Source of the DNA: Perkinsus olseni
Taxonomy: Eukaryota; Perkinsozoa; Perkinsida; Perkinsidae
Length of the DNA stretch: 64,000 bases
Assembly: GCA_013115135.1 (NCBI GenBank)
Contig: JABANP010000144.1
Span: forward strand, 1 to 64,000
Direction: 5' to 3'
How positions within the stretch are numbered: position 1 is the first letter of the stretch; each line of letters starts with the position of its first letter. This document shows, one piece after another, positions 23,565-35,769 of this stretch. The position numbers and the translations under genes are program-made. The notes under the pieces were generated by a model that saw only the letters and a program-made list of their open reading frames with translations, was not told the origin of the DNA and ran no database searches.

Positions 23565-23793
23565 TGACGGCTAGGCTGAGTAGTTCTACTACGCTACTAG
23601 ATGATATGACGATTAGAGTTGATCTGTGGGAGCGACGATATTCAATGAACCTTGGAAGCCTACGGAGCTGCTCACCACTTTGGCAACGTAAAGAGACGAA
23701 TTAAAATACTTACCGCCATTGAGGCGGCCACCTTAGTACGTGTAATGTTCATGGACGATCAGAGGACACAAAATTGTGAGAGACCGAGCACAG

Positions 23794-25221
23794 CTAGGAG
23801 ACAGAGCTTTGAGACTGAGTCATGTCGTCACTGGCCGTTGTGGGAGTGTCGCAAACCGAGCCAGATCTTCGTCTGAGCCCGACGCCAGTGGTGTCATCGA
23901 GCTGTAGCCAGGAGGCCGGAGCTGCTCCACTGACAAAGAAGGTCGGTACCAGCGCTACGGAGATCAGTATCCAGCAGACCAGAAACTGTGCCCTGTAGGA
24001 AATGCCGAACGCTTCGAGATCGAGTACCCAGCCCAGAGTGGCACCGAGGGACTGCATGCCCTTGTAGAAGCCCGAGTATCGTGCTGCTAGTGTTGCATCA
24101 CCACTGCCCAGTATACCGAGAAGCCAGTAGCTGTAGACTTGCACGCACGTCGCCATAATGCCGTAGCCGATGATGGTGAGACAAGGCAACCAGTAATCAC
24201 CATTGGTGACGTCAATGAGGTCGCGGTTGTCATCATCTCTACGGTAGCCCCCTTGATAAAAGTATTGTACATAGCCACCCAGTAAGAAGCTCAGTGTGGT
24301 AGCAATCGTAGTGCACCAGAAGCCGTTGCGGGACCTTGACCGCACCTTCAGTCTGGAGGCGTCGAGGACTAGGCCGAGGAGCCAGGCACCGACAATCTGG
24401 GAGAGCCAGAAAATTGCGCTGTTGAGGCCCCTCGTCCGCACGGTAAAGAGAACACCGTTGAATGCATTGAAAATATACGTGTAAAAGTAATTGCTCGAGA
24501 AGAAAAGTAACGATAGCAACAACATGTTCTTGTCAACGCTGACCGACAGGGCACCGAGGAACTCCTTCGCAGGACTGAGGCAGGGCTGTACGGTGACTGG
24601 GAGGCCGTCTTCCCGTACGACTTTCTCGGGAGACACTAACCCTAAGAAGGCGACTATGGCTCCGAACAGCATGATGCCAACAAAGGAGAAATAGGAGGCA
24701 GCGTTAGCGCTCGTGGGTTCATCTTCAGAAGAGTCAAAGTTGAGCGCGAAGGCTAGGAGACCACCGATGACGCCGCCGAGATTGAAGATGATCCAGAACA
24801 CCGAAATGTAGAGGCCCTTCCGGTCCTGTGGAGCATAGGCCAGCATGAGCGCTCCCTGGGCCGTCCACAGCCAGCCGGCGCCGACACCAAGTACCACACC
24901 CGAGAGTATGAAGAGCCATTGGAGAGCGTCGTCTTGACCAGCCAGGTAAGCCGCCAGAGCGTAGAATGCAAAGGTCATGCAACCGACAGACATCAGCACA
25001 CGAGGACCCAGTAGGTTGAAGAAGGCTCCTCCGAGGTATCCGGTGATGGCAAAGGTGAGATAGAGGCTCGCATTAGCAGCGTTGTTGGCGGAGGGGTCCG
25101 CGTTGCCCGCCCCACCGAGGCCTTGTAAGGCGTTGAAGAAGCCCACAGAACAGAATGTGATGACACCAGTTAGTATAACTTGGCAGAATCCGCTGTAGAT
25201 TACGGATGGGTTGCAGCACAT
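23794..25221 (-). CDS. UNC93-like major facilitator protein
   Basis: A single long exon encodes a polytopic membrane protein with about 11-12 hydrophobic segments. After the start come QVILTGVITFCSVGFFNALQ, ALQGLGGAGNADPSANNAA and YLGGAFFNLLGPRVLMSVG. The UNC93/DUF895 family has the same opening, a gas/phospho-neutral FCxxGFFNAL-type segment followed by a Gly/Asn-rich loop. A conserved VGAGWLWTAQGALML stretch in the middle also matches, and so does the family's APQDRKG loop. The tail is hydrophilic and Ser/Thr-rich. Substrate is unknown; UNC93 proteins regulate channels or receptor trafficking. I start at the ATG at 25221 because the frame further upstream lacks an ATG. An upstream exon is possible. 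Length about 475 residues, usual for the family. Confidence 0.78.
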   Translation of the reverse strand: MCCNPSVIYSGFCQVILTGVITFCSVGFFNALQGLGGAGNADPSANNAANASLYLTFAITGYLGGAFFNLLGPRVLMSVGCMTFAFYALAAYLAGQDDALQWLFILSGVVLGVGAGWLWTAQGALMLAYAPQDRKGLYISVFWIIFNLGGVIGGLLAFALNFDSSEDEPTSANAASYFSFVGIMLFGAIVAFLGLVSPEKVVREDGLPVTVQPCLSPAKEFLGALSVSVDKNMLLLSLLFFSSNYFYTYIFNAFNGVLFTVRTRGLNSAIFWLSQIVGAWLLGLVLDASRLKVRSRSRNGFWCTTIATTLSFLLGGYVQYFYQGGYRRDDDNRDLIDVTNGDYWLPCLTIIGYGIMATCVQVYSYWLLGILGSGDATLAARYSGFYKGMQSLGATLGWVLDLEAFGISYRAQFLVCWILISVALVPTFFVSGAAPASWLQLDDTTGVGLRRRSGSVCDTPTTASDDMTQSQSSVS

Positions 25222-25634
25222 TTCAGAGCAACCAAATTTTTCAGCCGCTGCATGACCGAAGTTATACGACAGAGGCCTCCGAAACGACAGGTCCTCCCAC
25301 AGAGCAGCGAACGGCGTCCTCAGCACGACCACTCATTCCCGCGCGCTCTTTCGAAAGACCTATTGTGACAAATCCAACTCAAGACGACTGCCATCAAGTG
25401 AACAGTGGTGTTTAAGGAAAATGTCGCAGTTGATCTTCTATCCAAGACGATGGCCTTCACCAGTGAAACGCATGTCTCTCTGTTGCCGCATTTGGGCTTG
25501 CCTGATGAAGCAGGAGAACGTGAGCAGCTGGACGACGATTTGGATTACGCTGCTCCCTAAGCGGATAGGCCCGTCTATTCACTGCCGGCCATGCAGAGGG
25601 CCGAAGTACGGTAATTTCAAATTGAAGGGGAAGA
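25222..25634. other. promoter region of the UNC93-like gene and 3' flank of Derlin
   Basis: A plus-strand frame from 25484 (MAFTSETHVSLLPHLGLPDE) reads well but hits TAA after 36 codons, and the same frame then continues for 17 more. It has no partner exon and lies antisense to two genes, so I do not call it. Confidence 0.3.
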
Positions 25635-26790
25635 CTACCTCTGATAGTTGGCAGCTGCACCTGGCTGTCCAGCTCCTGCTCGTACCATCAGCTTGTTCCT
25701 GAGGGAAGTTATAGGGTTACTACTCTGCAGGAGCGTGGAGGGCCGGCAAACTACATGAATTCCGGTGTCTTGAGGTAGTCCTTGCCGTACTCCATGGGCA
25801 CCACATCCCGCAGGAAGTAGTAAATATGGGCGGCCCCCAGGCCTAGGACGTCCATCCAAATATCACTGACAAAACACAAGGGTGGGATCAGCCTGCAGCT
25901 CCAGCGGTCATCCAAGAAGCCTTGAACAGTGCCACCGCCTGGAGAGCCGGAAAGGGCGAGGTTCATTCCGCCCGCGACAGGCGAAGTGCCGTAGTGATGG
26001 TTACGCGCGAAGAGAACGAGAGAGTCTTGTAGGATGATCAGACATGGATGAGCCGGAACCTACCCTCCCATGAGCATCGTGAAGAGCATAAGGGCGAAGG
26101 GGAACTGATATCCCCTGTATGACGAAGCCGAAGAACGACAGCTGCGCGTTGGGCTCGATCCTGACGGACGGCAACTCTGGTGAAGGGCTAAGCCCGCGCT
26201 GCACTACCTGGACCAGTAGTATATGATAGCGAATATGAAGGAGGAGCCCAGCAGGGGTAAACCGGACGGGTAGTTCAAGAATATGGACAGGACCGCTATG
26301 AGGAAGGTCACGACGACCGCGAAGTACCTGGTACAGCACGTCGAAGAGCTCGGCATGGCCGTGATTTCGCCAGCTTACGCATAGTCCCCCGGCATGGCGC
26401 TGAATCGGTCAGAACGCTCCAGTTTCGATCCGAACGAGGCGAAGAAGTAGAGCTGAACAACGAGAGGTTACGAGACAGCCGCTGGCGAGAGTTCGGTAGT
26501 CCTTATGTGGCCTCACCTGCATGACGAAATTGAAGCTGAATTTGCCTAGGAAGAGCACACTAGTGAAGATTCTCCAAATGTTGAATTTCTCATAGACCAG
26601 CCGCCAGTCCAGTATAACAAGCATGGGATTGAGCAACCTGTGAGAACGACGCCATCTGTGGTGATGGTCCAGAGTTGGTGGAAATGTGGTACCCCATCTG
26701 CACCAAACATGTTGTGATGAACATCGCGGTGAAGATACCGCGAGTGACTATCGGCAGGCCACGGTACCAACCTTCGGGAGTATTGTCCAT
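25635..26790 (-). CDS. Derlin (Der1-like ER degradation protein)
   Basis: Derlins are rhomboid-fold ER membrane proteins that help move misfolded proteins to the cytosol. Six or seven exons carry the family order. The start is MDNTPEGWYRGLPIVTRGIF at 26790. FNIWRIFTSVLFLGKFSFNF contains the WR motif and is spliced to LYFFASFGSKLE. Next come LNYPSGLPLLGSSFIFAIIY, ending WSR, then NAQLSFFGFVIQ, QFPFALMLFTMLMGG and the last membrane part VLGLGAAHIYYFLRDVVP. The tail ends GAAANYQR and TAG at 25635. Introns are 45-120 nt or so. Between FVIQ and YQFPF the frame must skip one base at a run of four G (26112-26115 on the plus strand). Otherwise the gene is intact. Confidence 0.88.
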
Positions 26791-27449
26791 GAGAATATCA
26801 AAAAACTTGCAATAAGGTTTTACGAAGCGGTATGCCCCAGCCCCCATGATGGAAAAAGTTCACCACTGCGACTGTTGCCGAGGGTTGCTGTGATGACGGA
26901 ACTCTCTATGCCCCCCCGAGCTTCGGCACAGCATTATTCGAGTATTGGCTTCATCCCGTTCTCGTATTCACTCCAGTGTACTCAGCAAACCCACACGACG
27001 ATGAGAGTTGAATAGGTCCTTTACGGCCCGCCGTATTACCCTAATTCCCCTGCCGTAAAAGCCCTTGTTGACATGCCATGATTTACCTAGAGCTCCACAC
27101 CGCCCGCTGCCCTTCCCTGGCGCTTACCACACGAGTTGGAGCACCAGACTGTGTATTGGTCGCCGATGCCAAGTCGTCGGAAAGAGTCGCGCTCGCCTCG
27201 GATATTGCCGTGGGATGTACGCATGAACATATGCCGTATCCTTCTCCGTGTGCGCAAGATACGCGACATGTTAGTGCATTGAATCCAGTCTGCCCGTGAA
27301 GCCTGGCTGTGAGTCGAGGCGAAGGTGGCGTATATGGTGGAGGGTTCGATGTGCCGTGAGTTGCCCAAGGTGAGTTCTTGCCCACGGACTCTGCAGTTAT
27401 GTATCTGCTGCCTAATTCCCTTGTCCCGCCATCTCCCACTTGATCGTCC
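26791..27449. other. divergent intergenic region
   Basis: Lies between the 5' ends of Derlin (minus) and the amidinotransferase-like gene (plus), so it probably holds both promoters. Open frames here (27078-27299 plus, 27083-27550 minus) show no motif. The long minus frame through 27815 is antisense to amidinotransferase exons. Confidence 0.45.
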
Positions 27450-29116
27450 ATGTGTTCGTCTACTGATAACACTGTCTCCGACACTCCCCTTGTCAACAGA
27501 TGGAACGACTTCGATCCTCTGGAAGAAGTGAGTTGCCTGGGCGTTCTCATACAGCTTATCTACTCCGTATTTCAGGTCGTGGTTGGGATAGCTGATGGCA
27601 GCTGCTTCCCTCCGCACGAGCCTGCTTGTGAGTCCGAGTTTAACGACCAGTAATGGTCTATGCCTCTTGGCAACCTTCGCAATGCTTGCCGCCGTCAGGT
27701 ACACCAAGTATGGTTCCTCTATGTCGCATCCCTTTTCTGAGTTCTTGCCTTGGCCGACTGGTCCCAAGCTGAAGAGGTTCATCAATCGCTGCAACGAGGA
27801 GCTCGACGGTCTCAAAGGAAGTATCCATCGCGGTCTTGGCTCGTATCCTTAGTGCCGTCCTTCGCTAATCGAGGTTCTTGAATCCGAGGGTGTTATTGTC
27901 AAGCGCCCCGACCCTACCTGCTGCGATTTCAACGTCCGTACCAAGACTCCCGACTTCGAGAGTCCGAACCAGTACTGTGCCGTATGTCCCTCGCGACGTC
28001 ATCTGTACGATTGGCAATGAAATCTTGGAGGCCACTATGAGCAAGAGATCTCGGTAGGCGCCTTACTCTCTGTGTATGGCCGCGGGGATATCGCCTTCAG
28101 CTACTTCGAATATCGGCCGTACCGAAAACTCTGCCGGTATTACTTCGACAACGACCCGAAAATGAGGTGGGTATCGGCTCCGAAGCCTCTCATGGCCGAC
28201 TCGTCCTACAACCCAGAGTTTTGGACCTGGAACGAGGAGCAGAGGAAGGTGATCCCCGTGTTGCATAGCCCCGGTTTCTGATCACCTGCGTCAGGCGAAT
28301 ATGCACGACTATCGCTTCTGCTGCAACGAAAACGAGGTGCTCTTCGACGCGGCTGACACTCAGCTGATTGGAGATGTGCTGCTCGTCCAACACTCCATGA
28401 CCACTAATTTGGCTGGTATTCGCTGGCTCAAGAGGCATTATCAACCTCAGGGCATTAAGGTGTGGCTTATTGGTAGAGGCCTGGGTGAACAGTTGTAAGC
28501 TCACGCAGGTTCGTACTCTACATTTCCCTTACGATTTATACCCGTCGCACATTGATTGCACATTTGTCAGTGTCAGGCCGGGCCTGGTGAGCGTCGAGTT
28601 CAAACGCCGCGTTGGTAGTATTCATGTCGGCAGGTGATCACAAATCCCGACCGTCCACCTGTTGAGGATGAAATCAAATTCTTCAAGCAGAACGACTGGA
28701 GGTTGGTTGATGTACGGTTTGTTGGACAATCCGTCTTTTTTGTATGCAGCTCCCTTCCGCAGGTTCCCATGTGGAATGGTACCAAGGAGCACCCGGTATT
28801 TTGTCAGTCTTCGCGTTGGCTATCAATGAACGTTTTTTCAATTACCCCCGACAAGATCTGTGTGGAAGATGACGAGCAGGATCTTATCCGACTTCTCGAG
28901 GGAGAATATGGTTTCGACGTCCTCGGTATTCCGTATCGTGGTGTGTTCGAATTCGGAGGATCGCTGCATTGCTCCACCTGGGATGTTCGCCGTCGCGGGG
29001 GTAAACGTGACTATTTCCCCGACCGGACAGGTGAGGGTGTATTTGCCTTTCAGGATACTCAGCAAGTAGAATTCAGCCATGTTTGCTCTCAGGTTGCGAA
29101 GAGGATATTGGCCTAA
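27450..29116 (+). CDS. glycine amidinotransferase-like enzyme
   Basis: The family transfers the amidino group from arginine to glycine (creatine pathway) or to related acceptors. From ATG at 27450 the exons give NRWNDFDPLEE spliced to VVGIADGSCFPPHEP, then VLESEGVIVKRPDP, KTPDFESPNQYC, RDVICTIGNEILEATMSKRS, FEYRPYRKLCRYYF, APKPLMADSSYNPE, EVLFDAADTQLIGDVLL, PSHIDCTFVSVRPG, VITNPDRPP, SSRWLSMNVFSITPDK and GGSLHCSTWDVRRRG. The catalytic residues of human GATM (Asp in FDAAD, His in HIDxTF, Cys in the HC before DVRRRG) are all present. The start lacks the long mitochondrial leader of the animal enzyme. Frame breaks lie at 27991, at 28279 and probably near 27830-27880. So it is either a young pseudogene, an indel-damaged assembly or a frameshifted gene. 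A dinoflagellate SxtG-type relative is an alternative within the same family. Confidence 0.82.
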
Positions 29117-29801
29117 CTAAGCTTACACAACTGCCATGAATGTAAAAGATCAGCTTGTATCCCATTTACACTATCTCTTTATTTGATATCACGTGATAAG
29201 GCTCTTATCTTACGCGCGGTATTGCCTCGGTGAGTTTTGATTTCTAGAGGAGAAACGATTTGCGTTAACGTAATGCGAGACTAGTAGGATATCGTGAGTG
29301 GATATTGAGTTTATCATTAAGATTTTCTACTCTAGGAGATGAATACTACCACGATGTTCTTCCATCTATTGGAAGAAAAGCGGTGATAGTGGCTCCATTG
29401 ACGTCATGATCGTCGACGACGCAGGAGGACGGAAAATGAACAGGGTTACGATGGATGGTACGTTTTATCTGCCACTCCCCGCCCAATTCCAACCACTATA
29501 CGAAGACACCAAAACATTGTTCGAAATGGCACCGAAGATATATCAAATTAGCAACCTGGTTGTCCTTTCATTAGTTGGTGCAATCTAGGTCTGTTACGGA
29601 CAAGATTATTCCACAACTAGTGACATGCGACAGATTTTCTGAGCGAGAAGCTTAGGTCTTTCACCCTCCCAATTCAGTTCCGCGGTTAGAGGGCAGCTTT
29701 TCCTCACGCAGATAATTTTTTGTGCACCACGAAGGGTTGTGTTAACTGCCTCGATACATCAACGCAACCGAAAACTTTGTTCAGAAACTGAAGAGAGGTG
29801 A
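29117..29801. other. 3' flanking spacer between convergent genes
   Basis: AT-richer than its surroundings near 29140-29340. A 60-codon plus frame at 29406-29588 has no start context or motif. Both neighbours end here, so terminators or polyadenylation signals are expected, but no clear element stands out. Confidence 0.4.
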
Positions 29802-32800
29802 TTAAGCTGACTCCTCATCTGACGATGCAGTGGCGTTATTCAACTGCTCCTGAAAATCGTTGAGTTCCTTCTCCACGGTTTGCACGTAGGTTTGGCCGCC
29901 ACGAGCTTCAACCTAAGAAGCGAGTCATGGCAATCGCTCGATGCTCATCTGCTTCCTCTTTGGGAGGGTCATGACTCACCTCAGTGTGGTCCTTCACGTG
30001 CTTATCCATCTCCTTGACTGCCTGTTTCCTAGCCTTCTTGCTGATCTCGGAACCATCAGCAAACGTAAGCGGAAGTCCGGCTTCATCCCACGACCCATAC
30101 CTGCGACCACCATCTGTGCAGTCGTGATCGAAGACCCACAAGCCCCTACTTGGACTCATCACGAAGGAATTCGACAGGGTCCACCAAAGCCTTCGTCCAC
30201 CGTTGAAGCTCCTTTGTCTTCTCTTGAACCTTAGTTTCCAGCTTCCGTCTCTCCTTCAGACGGGCCTCGCGCTTCTTCTGAGCTTTCTTCGACTCAATCT
30301 CGCGCTTCAACGCTACCGGATCTTCCAGTGACCACACACTAAGAGAAAGCGAGCCGATACTCTCCTGGAGGCACCCAGAGACTTAACCCTGTTACCTGCT
30401 TCCCATCCGCCTTATCCTCGAGGCGAACTCCGAGATCGACCATGGTCTCATCGCGCAGCTCGTCGCACATTCGCAGCAGCGTCTTGTTCTTGTCAGCCTG
30501 GGCTGCCGACCGAAGCTGCTCGCGGAAGGAGGCGAAGGCTGTGAGAACTTTAGACAGAGTCTTGGACTCCTCGCCTTGGGCTCCACTCGAGAGGCCAAGG
30601 ACATCCGCGTTGTCCGTTACACCGAAGATGGTCAGCATCTTTTGCACCTGAGCAAAGGGCGCGCGACGTGAAATCGCCACCCATCCTGAGAAACACCCAC
30701 GTATTGTGCAGCTTGCTGGACGAGCGGGGCCTTGGGGTTCTCAGATTTCACCATGTACGAGTTCACAGCCGTAACGATGTTGTCAAGCTGGGTCATTGCC
30801 TCCGACCTGTGAACGATTTTACCCGCCAAACCCCCACTGCAGTACCATTACGTGTTGAAATTGTCGCAAATCGCCTCATGAACTGCGGCCATCGCTGTAG
30901 CGATTTGGTCGTTGATGCTGAAGTCCAGGGACTCCTCCTCCCACCTACAACCAGTCAGTTAGACAAAGCTGTCGAGGCGCGCTCATTACTTCTGTCTGAT
31001 CGAATAGGGAGGCCTTGTACGCAGAAGCTCCTTCACTCGATTGAAGAAGGAATTAAAACGAGATTCCTAAGAATGAATTGCTACTAGAAAAAAGGCGGAG
31101 CGATGCAGCATACCTTATCCTTCGCCTCAGCGATGGTCTGATCAGAGAAATTGATTGGCTTATCCCACTGCTGGAGCAAGAACATGATACGCAGCTGACG
31201 GGCAGTGTAACTGACGAATCGAACGATATTCCTACCATCCCAGCACTGAGGCACCGGAATGGGTACCATCTGATCCGTAAATCGTAAACTACCTCTGCAA
31301 CGCCTGTCTAATGGTGATGAAGTTTTTGAGACTTTTACTCATCTTGAGGCCCTTGATGTGCAAGTGGCCCGCATGAAGGAAGTAGTTGACCCACTGAGAG
31401 TCAGCTGTGTTGCAGCTGCCACAGGAATCACCTGCAGCCAGAAGTCTCAGAGCCAAACCACCCCCGAACCGCCTCTACTGAAGTGATAAGCTTCACTCTG
31501 GGCAATCTCGTTGTCGTGGTGGGGGAACTTGAGATCCGAACCACCCTCCGTGGATGTCGATATGCGCTCCCAACACTTCACTTGCCATTACCTAAAGCAC
31601 GCCTAGTAGACAACATTTCGATGAGGCGAGCATTACACTGCACTCAATATGCCAGCCCAGGGCGGCCCGGGCCCCACGGAGACTCCCAGCTGGGCTCGCC
31701 ACGCTTAGAGCTCTTCCAGAGTGCAAAGTCATTTCTGTGTCTCTTCTCAGAGCCGAAGTCGCCGCCAGTGGCATTGGCCGAGAGAGCACCTACAGCGGGA
31801 GGGTTACCCCTAGACTTTCCGTGAACAGTGGGATCGGCCAGCTCAGTAGTCGGCCCGCCTTCTACCTTCTCCTTCCGCTATTTCAGCATCAGTCGCTCCC
31901 TTACCCGCAGAGGGCACCAGCTTGGGATAGTCAAAACCATGGGTCTACCGATTCAACTAGTGACCTCCAACTTCTCCGTCCAGCCACGACTACCTTATAT
32001 CGCTCCGTGTCGAAATACACCGAGCCCTTGCTTTCGTAGGCGATGCCACGCTGTACAAGAGTCTTGATGAACTCCACAACCTCCGGCACGTACCTACAGA
32101 CAGGCCGGCGCTGCTATCACGTGACACGCCACGCCTGGGGACCTTACTCAGTGATGCGGGTCATCACAGTTGGCTCCCTGATTCCCAAGGATTCGCAGTC
32201 CTCAAGGAACTCCTTCTCGTATTTCCTACCACCGCGAACGGAATATCACCGTCGCCTGGCAATCGTCTAACTCCGCCCACCTTGCGTGAGCGTAGAAGAT
32301 CTCTTTGTCCTCAATGGTGGCTCCGAATTGCTCGTCAAGCCAGTCAGCAAGGAGGTCCCGGCAAAGGTCAATGAAGTTCTGGCCCTGAGCGACCGCCAAG
32401 CTACGACCACCACAGTCAGCAACGAGACCTTACGTCCGCTGACGGGGAGTCCGACAGAGCGTCGAATTTCGCCTTCAGATCCTCAGCCTGGCCAACCTTC
32501 ATCTCTTGCTGGGCAACCAGAGTGGCATGCTCCTCGTATTCTCGAGAAGATGGATCGATCTAAATCGGATCCCGCTTCTCCGATGGTGGCCAGCCCGAGC
32601 TATGGATAGCACTACATTTTCCGCCTTCATTTCGGTCAACTTCTGGTGCGCCTTCTGCACGTTTCTTTCCACTACAAAGCCGCAGTCAGCCTTGACCTTC
32701 TCCAGGCTGTGATGACTACTAGAGTACCTTCAGATAACATTGGGCGTCCTGCATCGACCTTACTGGTAGTTGCGACCCGTGAAACCGACTACAAGCGTAG

Positions 32801-33263
32801 AGTGAAGCCATTACTGTCGAACTAGCTCGGCCTTTCGAGCCTTCAAAATGATCTTATCATCGATATCAGTGATGTTCATCTGGTAGAAAACACGGTACCT
32901 GCAGGGGAAGCCAATGGAAGCGACAGCTCTCTTCTGGACGATATGTCTCCCCCGTCCCTCCCGCACTATTACTGGAAGTAATCCTCCAGAATCCTTCGAA
33001 TAATATCGAAGGTAAGGTACGCCCGGGCGTGTCCCATATGGGCCGAGTCGTACACAGTGGGACCGCAGACGTACATGCGGACCTCCTTCCCATTGATCGG
33101 TATGAAAGGAACCTAACCAGCCCCGAGTTGTGGAAGGAGTGGTATGCGAGTCAACCCGTAGTACCTTAGTGTCAGTAAGAGAGTTATGGACCTTCAAGCC
33201 CATATCGCCCAAAGGGTTAGCCTTCGGCTTGTGCCACTCCGGAAAACTGGTTGAAGAAGACAT
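29802..33263 (-). CDS. CARS: cysteinyl-tRNA synthetase
   Basis: The enzyme charges tRNA-Cys in the cytosol. ATG at 33263 opens [19 protein letters not shown] and VHNSLTDTK. Spliced exons give the zinc-site and HIGH region [20 protein letters not shown] (near 33040-33080), [15 protein letters not shown] (32.9 kb) and WHIECS with [16 protein letters not shown] (31.55-31.65 kb). [15 protein letters not shown] and the KMSKS loop [13 protein letters not shown] (31.3 kb) follow. The C-terminal part is the eukaryotic extension: [37 protein letters not shown], a Lys/Glu coiled coil [18 protein letters not shown] (30.2 kb) and [20 protein letters not shown]. It ends [12 protein letters not shown] with TAA at 29802. 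One base must be skipped at GGGTGG (31541-31546) to read HGGGSDLKF. Otherwise it is complete. Confidence 0.93.
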
Positions 33264-35769
33264 AAGACGGATTATTCGCGACAGAAAGGGCAGCCACAGA
33301 GAGTGGTAAAAGCTGAGGCAAGAAGCTCAATCCGCAAGGCGAGCCGTCAATGAGCGGGGAACCTAACAGGGCAATCCGGAAAAACCCATATTCGCAGAGA
33401 TGCTGAGATTCAACCCCATACAGATGCCTGCCTCGCGACCCTATTCAACAACCGATGCCCGGCCCGTACCCCAGAGGAAAGCTCGTTGACGAACGTCCGA
33501 TTGCACTGCATATCAAAGCTACAGAGAGTCCCTAATGAGCACATCGGCGAGAGTCTAAGCCCGAAACCGTCGTTGGACTATAAACACACACCCGGCCCGC
33601 TTGGGACTTCAGCGTCAAATCGGATAGGGCTAGATTTTCTTCTTCATATCAGACGAATGGTGGGTGAGCCCAGGTCGAACGGCGCACACGGCGAAAGTCT
33701 TCAGAGGCGTATCCTTGTTCTCCCCTAGGGCTCTCAGCCAAAAAAGATGTGCCACTCACATTCGCTCTCCACAGGCTATTTGCCGCTCCAAGAAATTGGG
33801 AGAACTGCCACCGGAGGGTGTACACTACTGAGACGGCGTGGACTAGTTGTGAGTGATTACATTAGCCTGAAGTGGCGACGGGATCGAGAAAGAGGAAGCT
33901 CCGAAGTGAAATAGCGCGCGCCCGAACGGGCTAACACGGAGACTGGTGGGTAGAGCACTGTTAGTGTGTTGTATTCTTCTTACCCATAGGTGTAACGCAA
34001 GGCCAAAGGGAGCTTGTGAGATGGATCTTTTATAACGATAGGCAATGCCCACACTCTTCTGCACGCATGAACATAGACGAAGTGTAACAAAGTGTTGAAG
34101 GTCCGACCTTCAGCCTGACTCAACTGAGAAGCTCTACTGCGACGGTCCGCAGTGCTGAACTGCAGGACGGCAATGAGCACGATGAGACGAGTTGAATCAA
34201 TATTATTTCGATCAATACTATGTATCAACACGCGAAGTGTCTTGTGATAAAATATCTAGTATCCGTTGGTGCCTGTGCACGCAGGAACATACCCCCGGGA
34301 CGTGACGGGGGAGTCTCTCCGCGATGAGCACGCTTGACGGATACTTAGCGAGGATTTGATCATTTGTCCGCTGCCCTCCAGTGAGTCTGAAACCCGACCT
34401 CGTTCCGCCATCTTGCCGTGGATGACGATCGGGGGAACGCTTCGCCAATGTCACCTCCATGACTTGGAGACAGCGACACAGTCGCCGACTGAGGCGAAGA
34501 GCCGGAGCGTTACGCTCTGCAACACCACCCATGAGACTTCCGTGAAATGGAAAGTGTGGTGGGTGACACAGTCGACACACGACGGCTCGCCATGATGAGA
34601 GCCGGCATCAACCCAAGATACCGCGCGTAAAGGCCGTTGACGAAGTGCTGATGATGACATGGGCGCACATACCGGACCGTAATCAATTCGAGTGTTCGGG
34701 TTGTTCGTTCCGGTCTCCACATCTCCCGTCGCGTTATACATTCTTCAGCCGTCCAACTAACATAGGGACCTTACTGTTCAAATTAAGCATTGCATGATGG
34801 GTTCCTCATTACTCGTTGTAATGAAAATCGTAGTTAGTAACAACTTGTTACCGTGGTGAAGGGGGCGACCTGTTGCCCCAGCTGAACTTGCTATGAGATC
34901 GATCGCCATCACGATTGCCAGAAAGGTCCCCATTAGAAGTGGGTCATCAATCCACGTCCGCCTTGATTAGGACATCTCTTTCTCAAGCCCGGAAAAACGT
35001 GATCAGGTAAGAACGCAACACTGGTTTGTAGCTAAGTCTCAAGTACCTTCGACCAACTTAGGAGATGGGACGTAATACGGTACCGTAGAAAGATCAGAGA
35101 ATTATGCGACACATGATACAGACGATTCGTTAAGAGACAAACGCCAGCTCCTCGGACGACGGTTATGCAACCCTCGAGCGATTACTAGCACAGTAAGAAA
35201 TCTATGGGGCGATCTCTCCTGCTGCTCAAGGAAGAACCTCGACGTTGCAAGAGATTCGATGGTGATACTGATTACTATTCGAACTACAACGGTTGTCGTA
35301 CAACCGGAGCGAGCGACTACAACGGTTGTCGTACAACCGGAGCGCACATCAAATGGTCTGGTTTCAGCAAGCAAAAAGTCCCACCACAGAAAGAAAAGTT
35401 GAGCAGCTTTCACCACCTACGGAAGTGAACTTCCCAACTGAAATAACACCTCCCAACCAACCACCACGATATACCAGATCCGAGAAAGAATGATTTAACT
35501 TTGACAATTACAAAGAGTCGCCGATGCCCAAAATAATAATGGACAGCGGCCAGCAGCAAACTCGCAGTCCTTACACGAAAACTTATAGCGTCCGGAAATA
35601 ACGACTTTCGAGGACCTCTCAACTACATCCAGCGACTGTGAGAGCCTCAATACGGCTAGTGGCTATAACAAATGTTCTTGAAGACTGAGATTAACCCGAC
35701 CGCTCGCTTGCCACTATTTACGGTTGTTACGTGCTACGGCACGCTGGAGACAACATGGGCGTTACCGAC
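33264..35769. other. 2.5-kb intergenic region
   Basis: No frame exceeds about 120 codons and none has a motif or consistent splice sites. It separates two minus-strand genes. The only structured element I found is the 33-nt duplication at 35283-35344, reported separately. Confidence 0.45.
35283..35344. repeat. 33-nt tandem duplication with hairpin core
   Basis: A 29-base sequence beginning ACTACAACGGTTGTCG occurs twice with a 33-base period and no mismatch between copies. Each copy contains CGGTTGT-CGT-ACAACCG, a 7-bp stem with a 3-base loop. No gene is called across it, although a plus-strand frame would read it as an 11-residue repeat (YNGCRTTGASD). Confidence 0.75.

Noticed and set aside
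25484..25650. A plus-strand frame with TAA inside, as a gene
   Set aside because: It is antisense in the gap between two minus genes, has no partner exon and no motif. Chance is sufficient.
27087..27815. A 242-codon minus-strand ORF
   Set aside because: It is antisense to amidinotransferase exons and has low-complexity, Arg/Ser-biased translation without motifs.
28010..28075. In-frame TGA within the amidinotransferase, as possible readthrough
   Set aside because: The region is a normal intron: GTAGGCG donor after SKRS and a TTCAG acceptor before the FEYRPYR segment.
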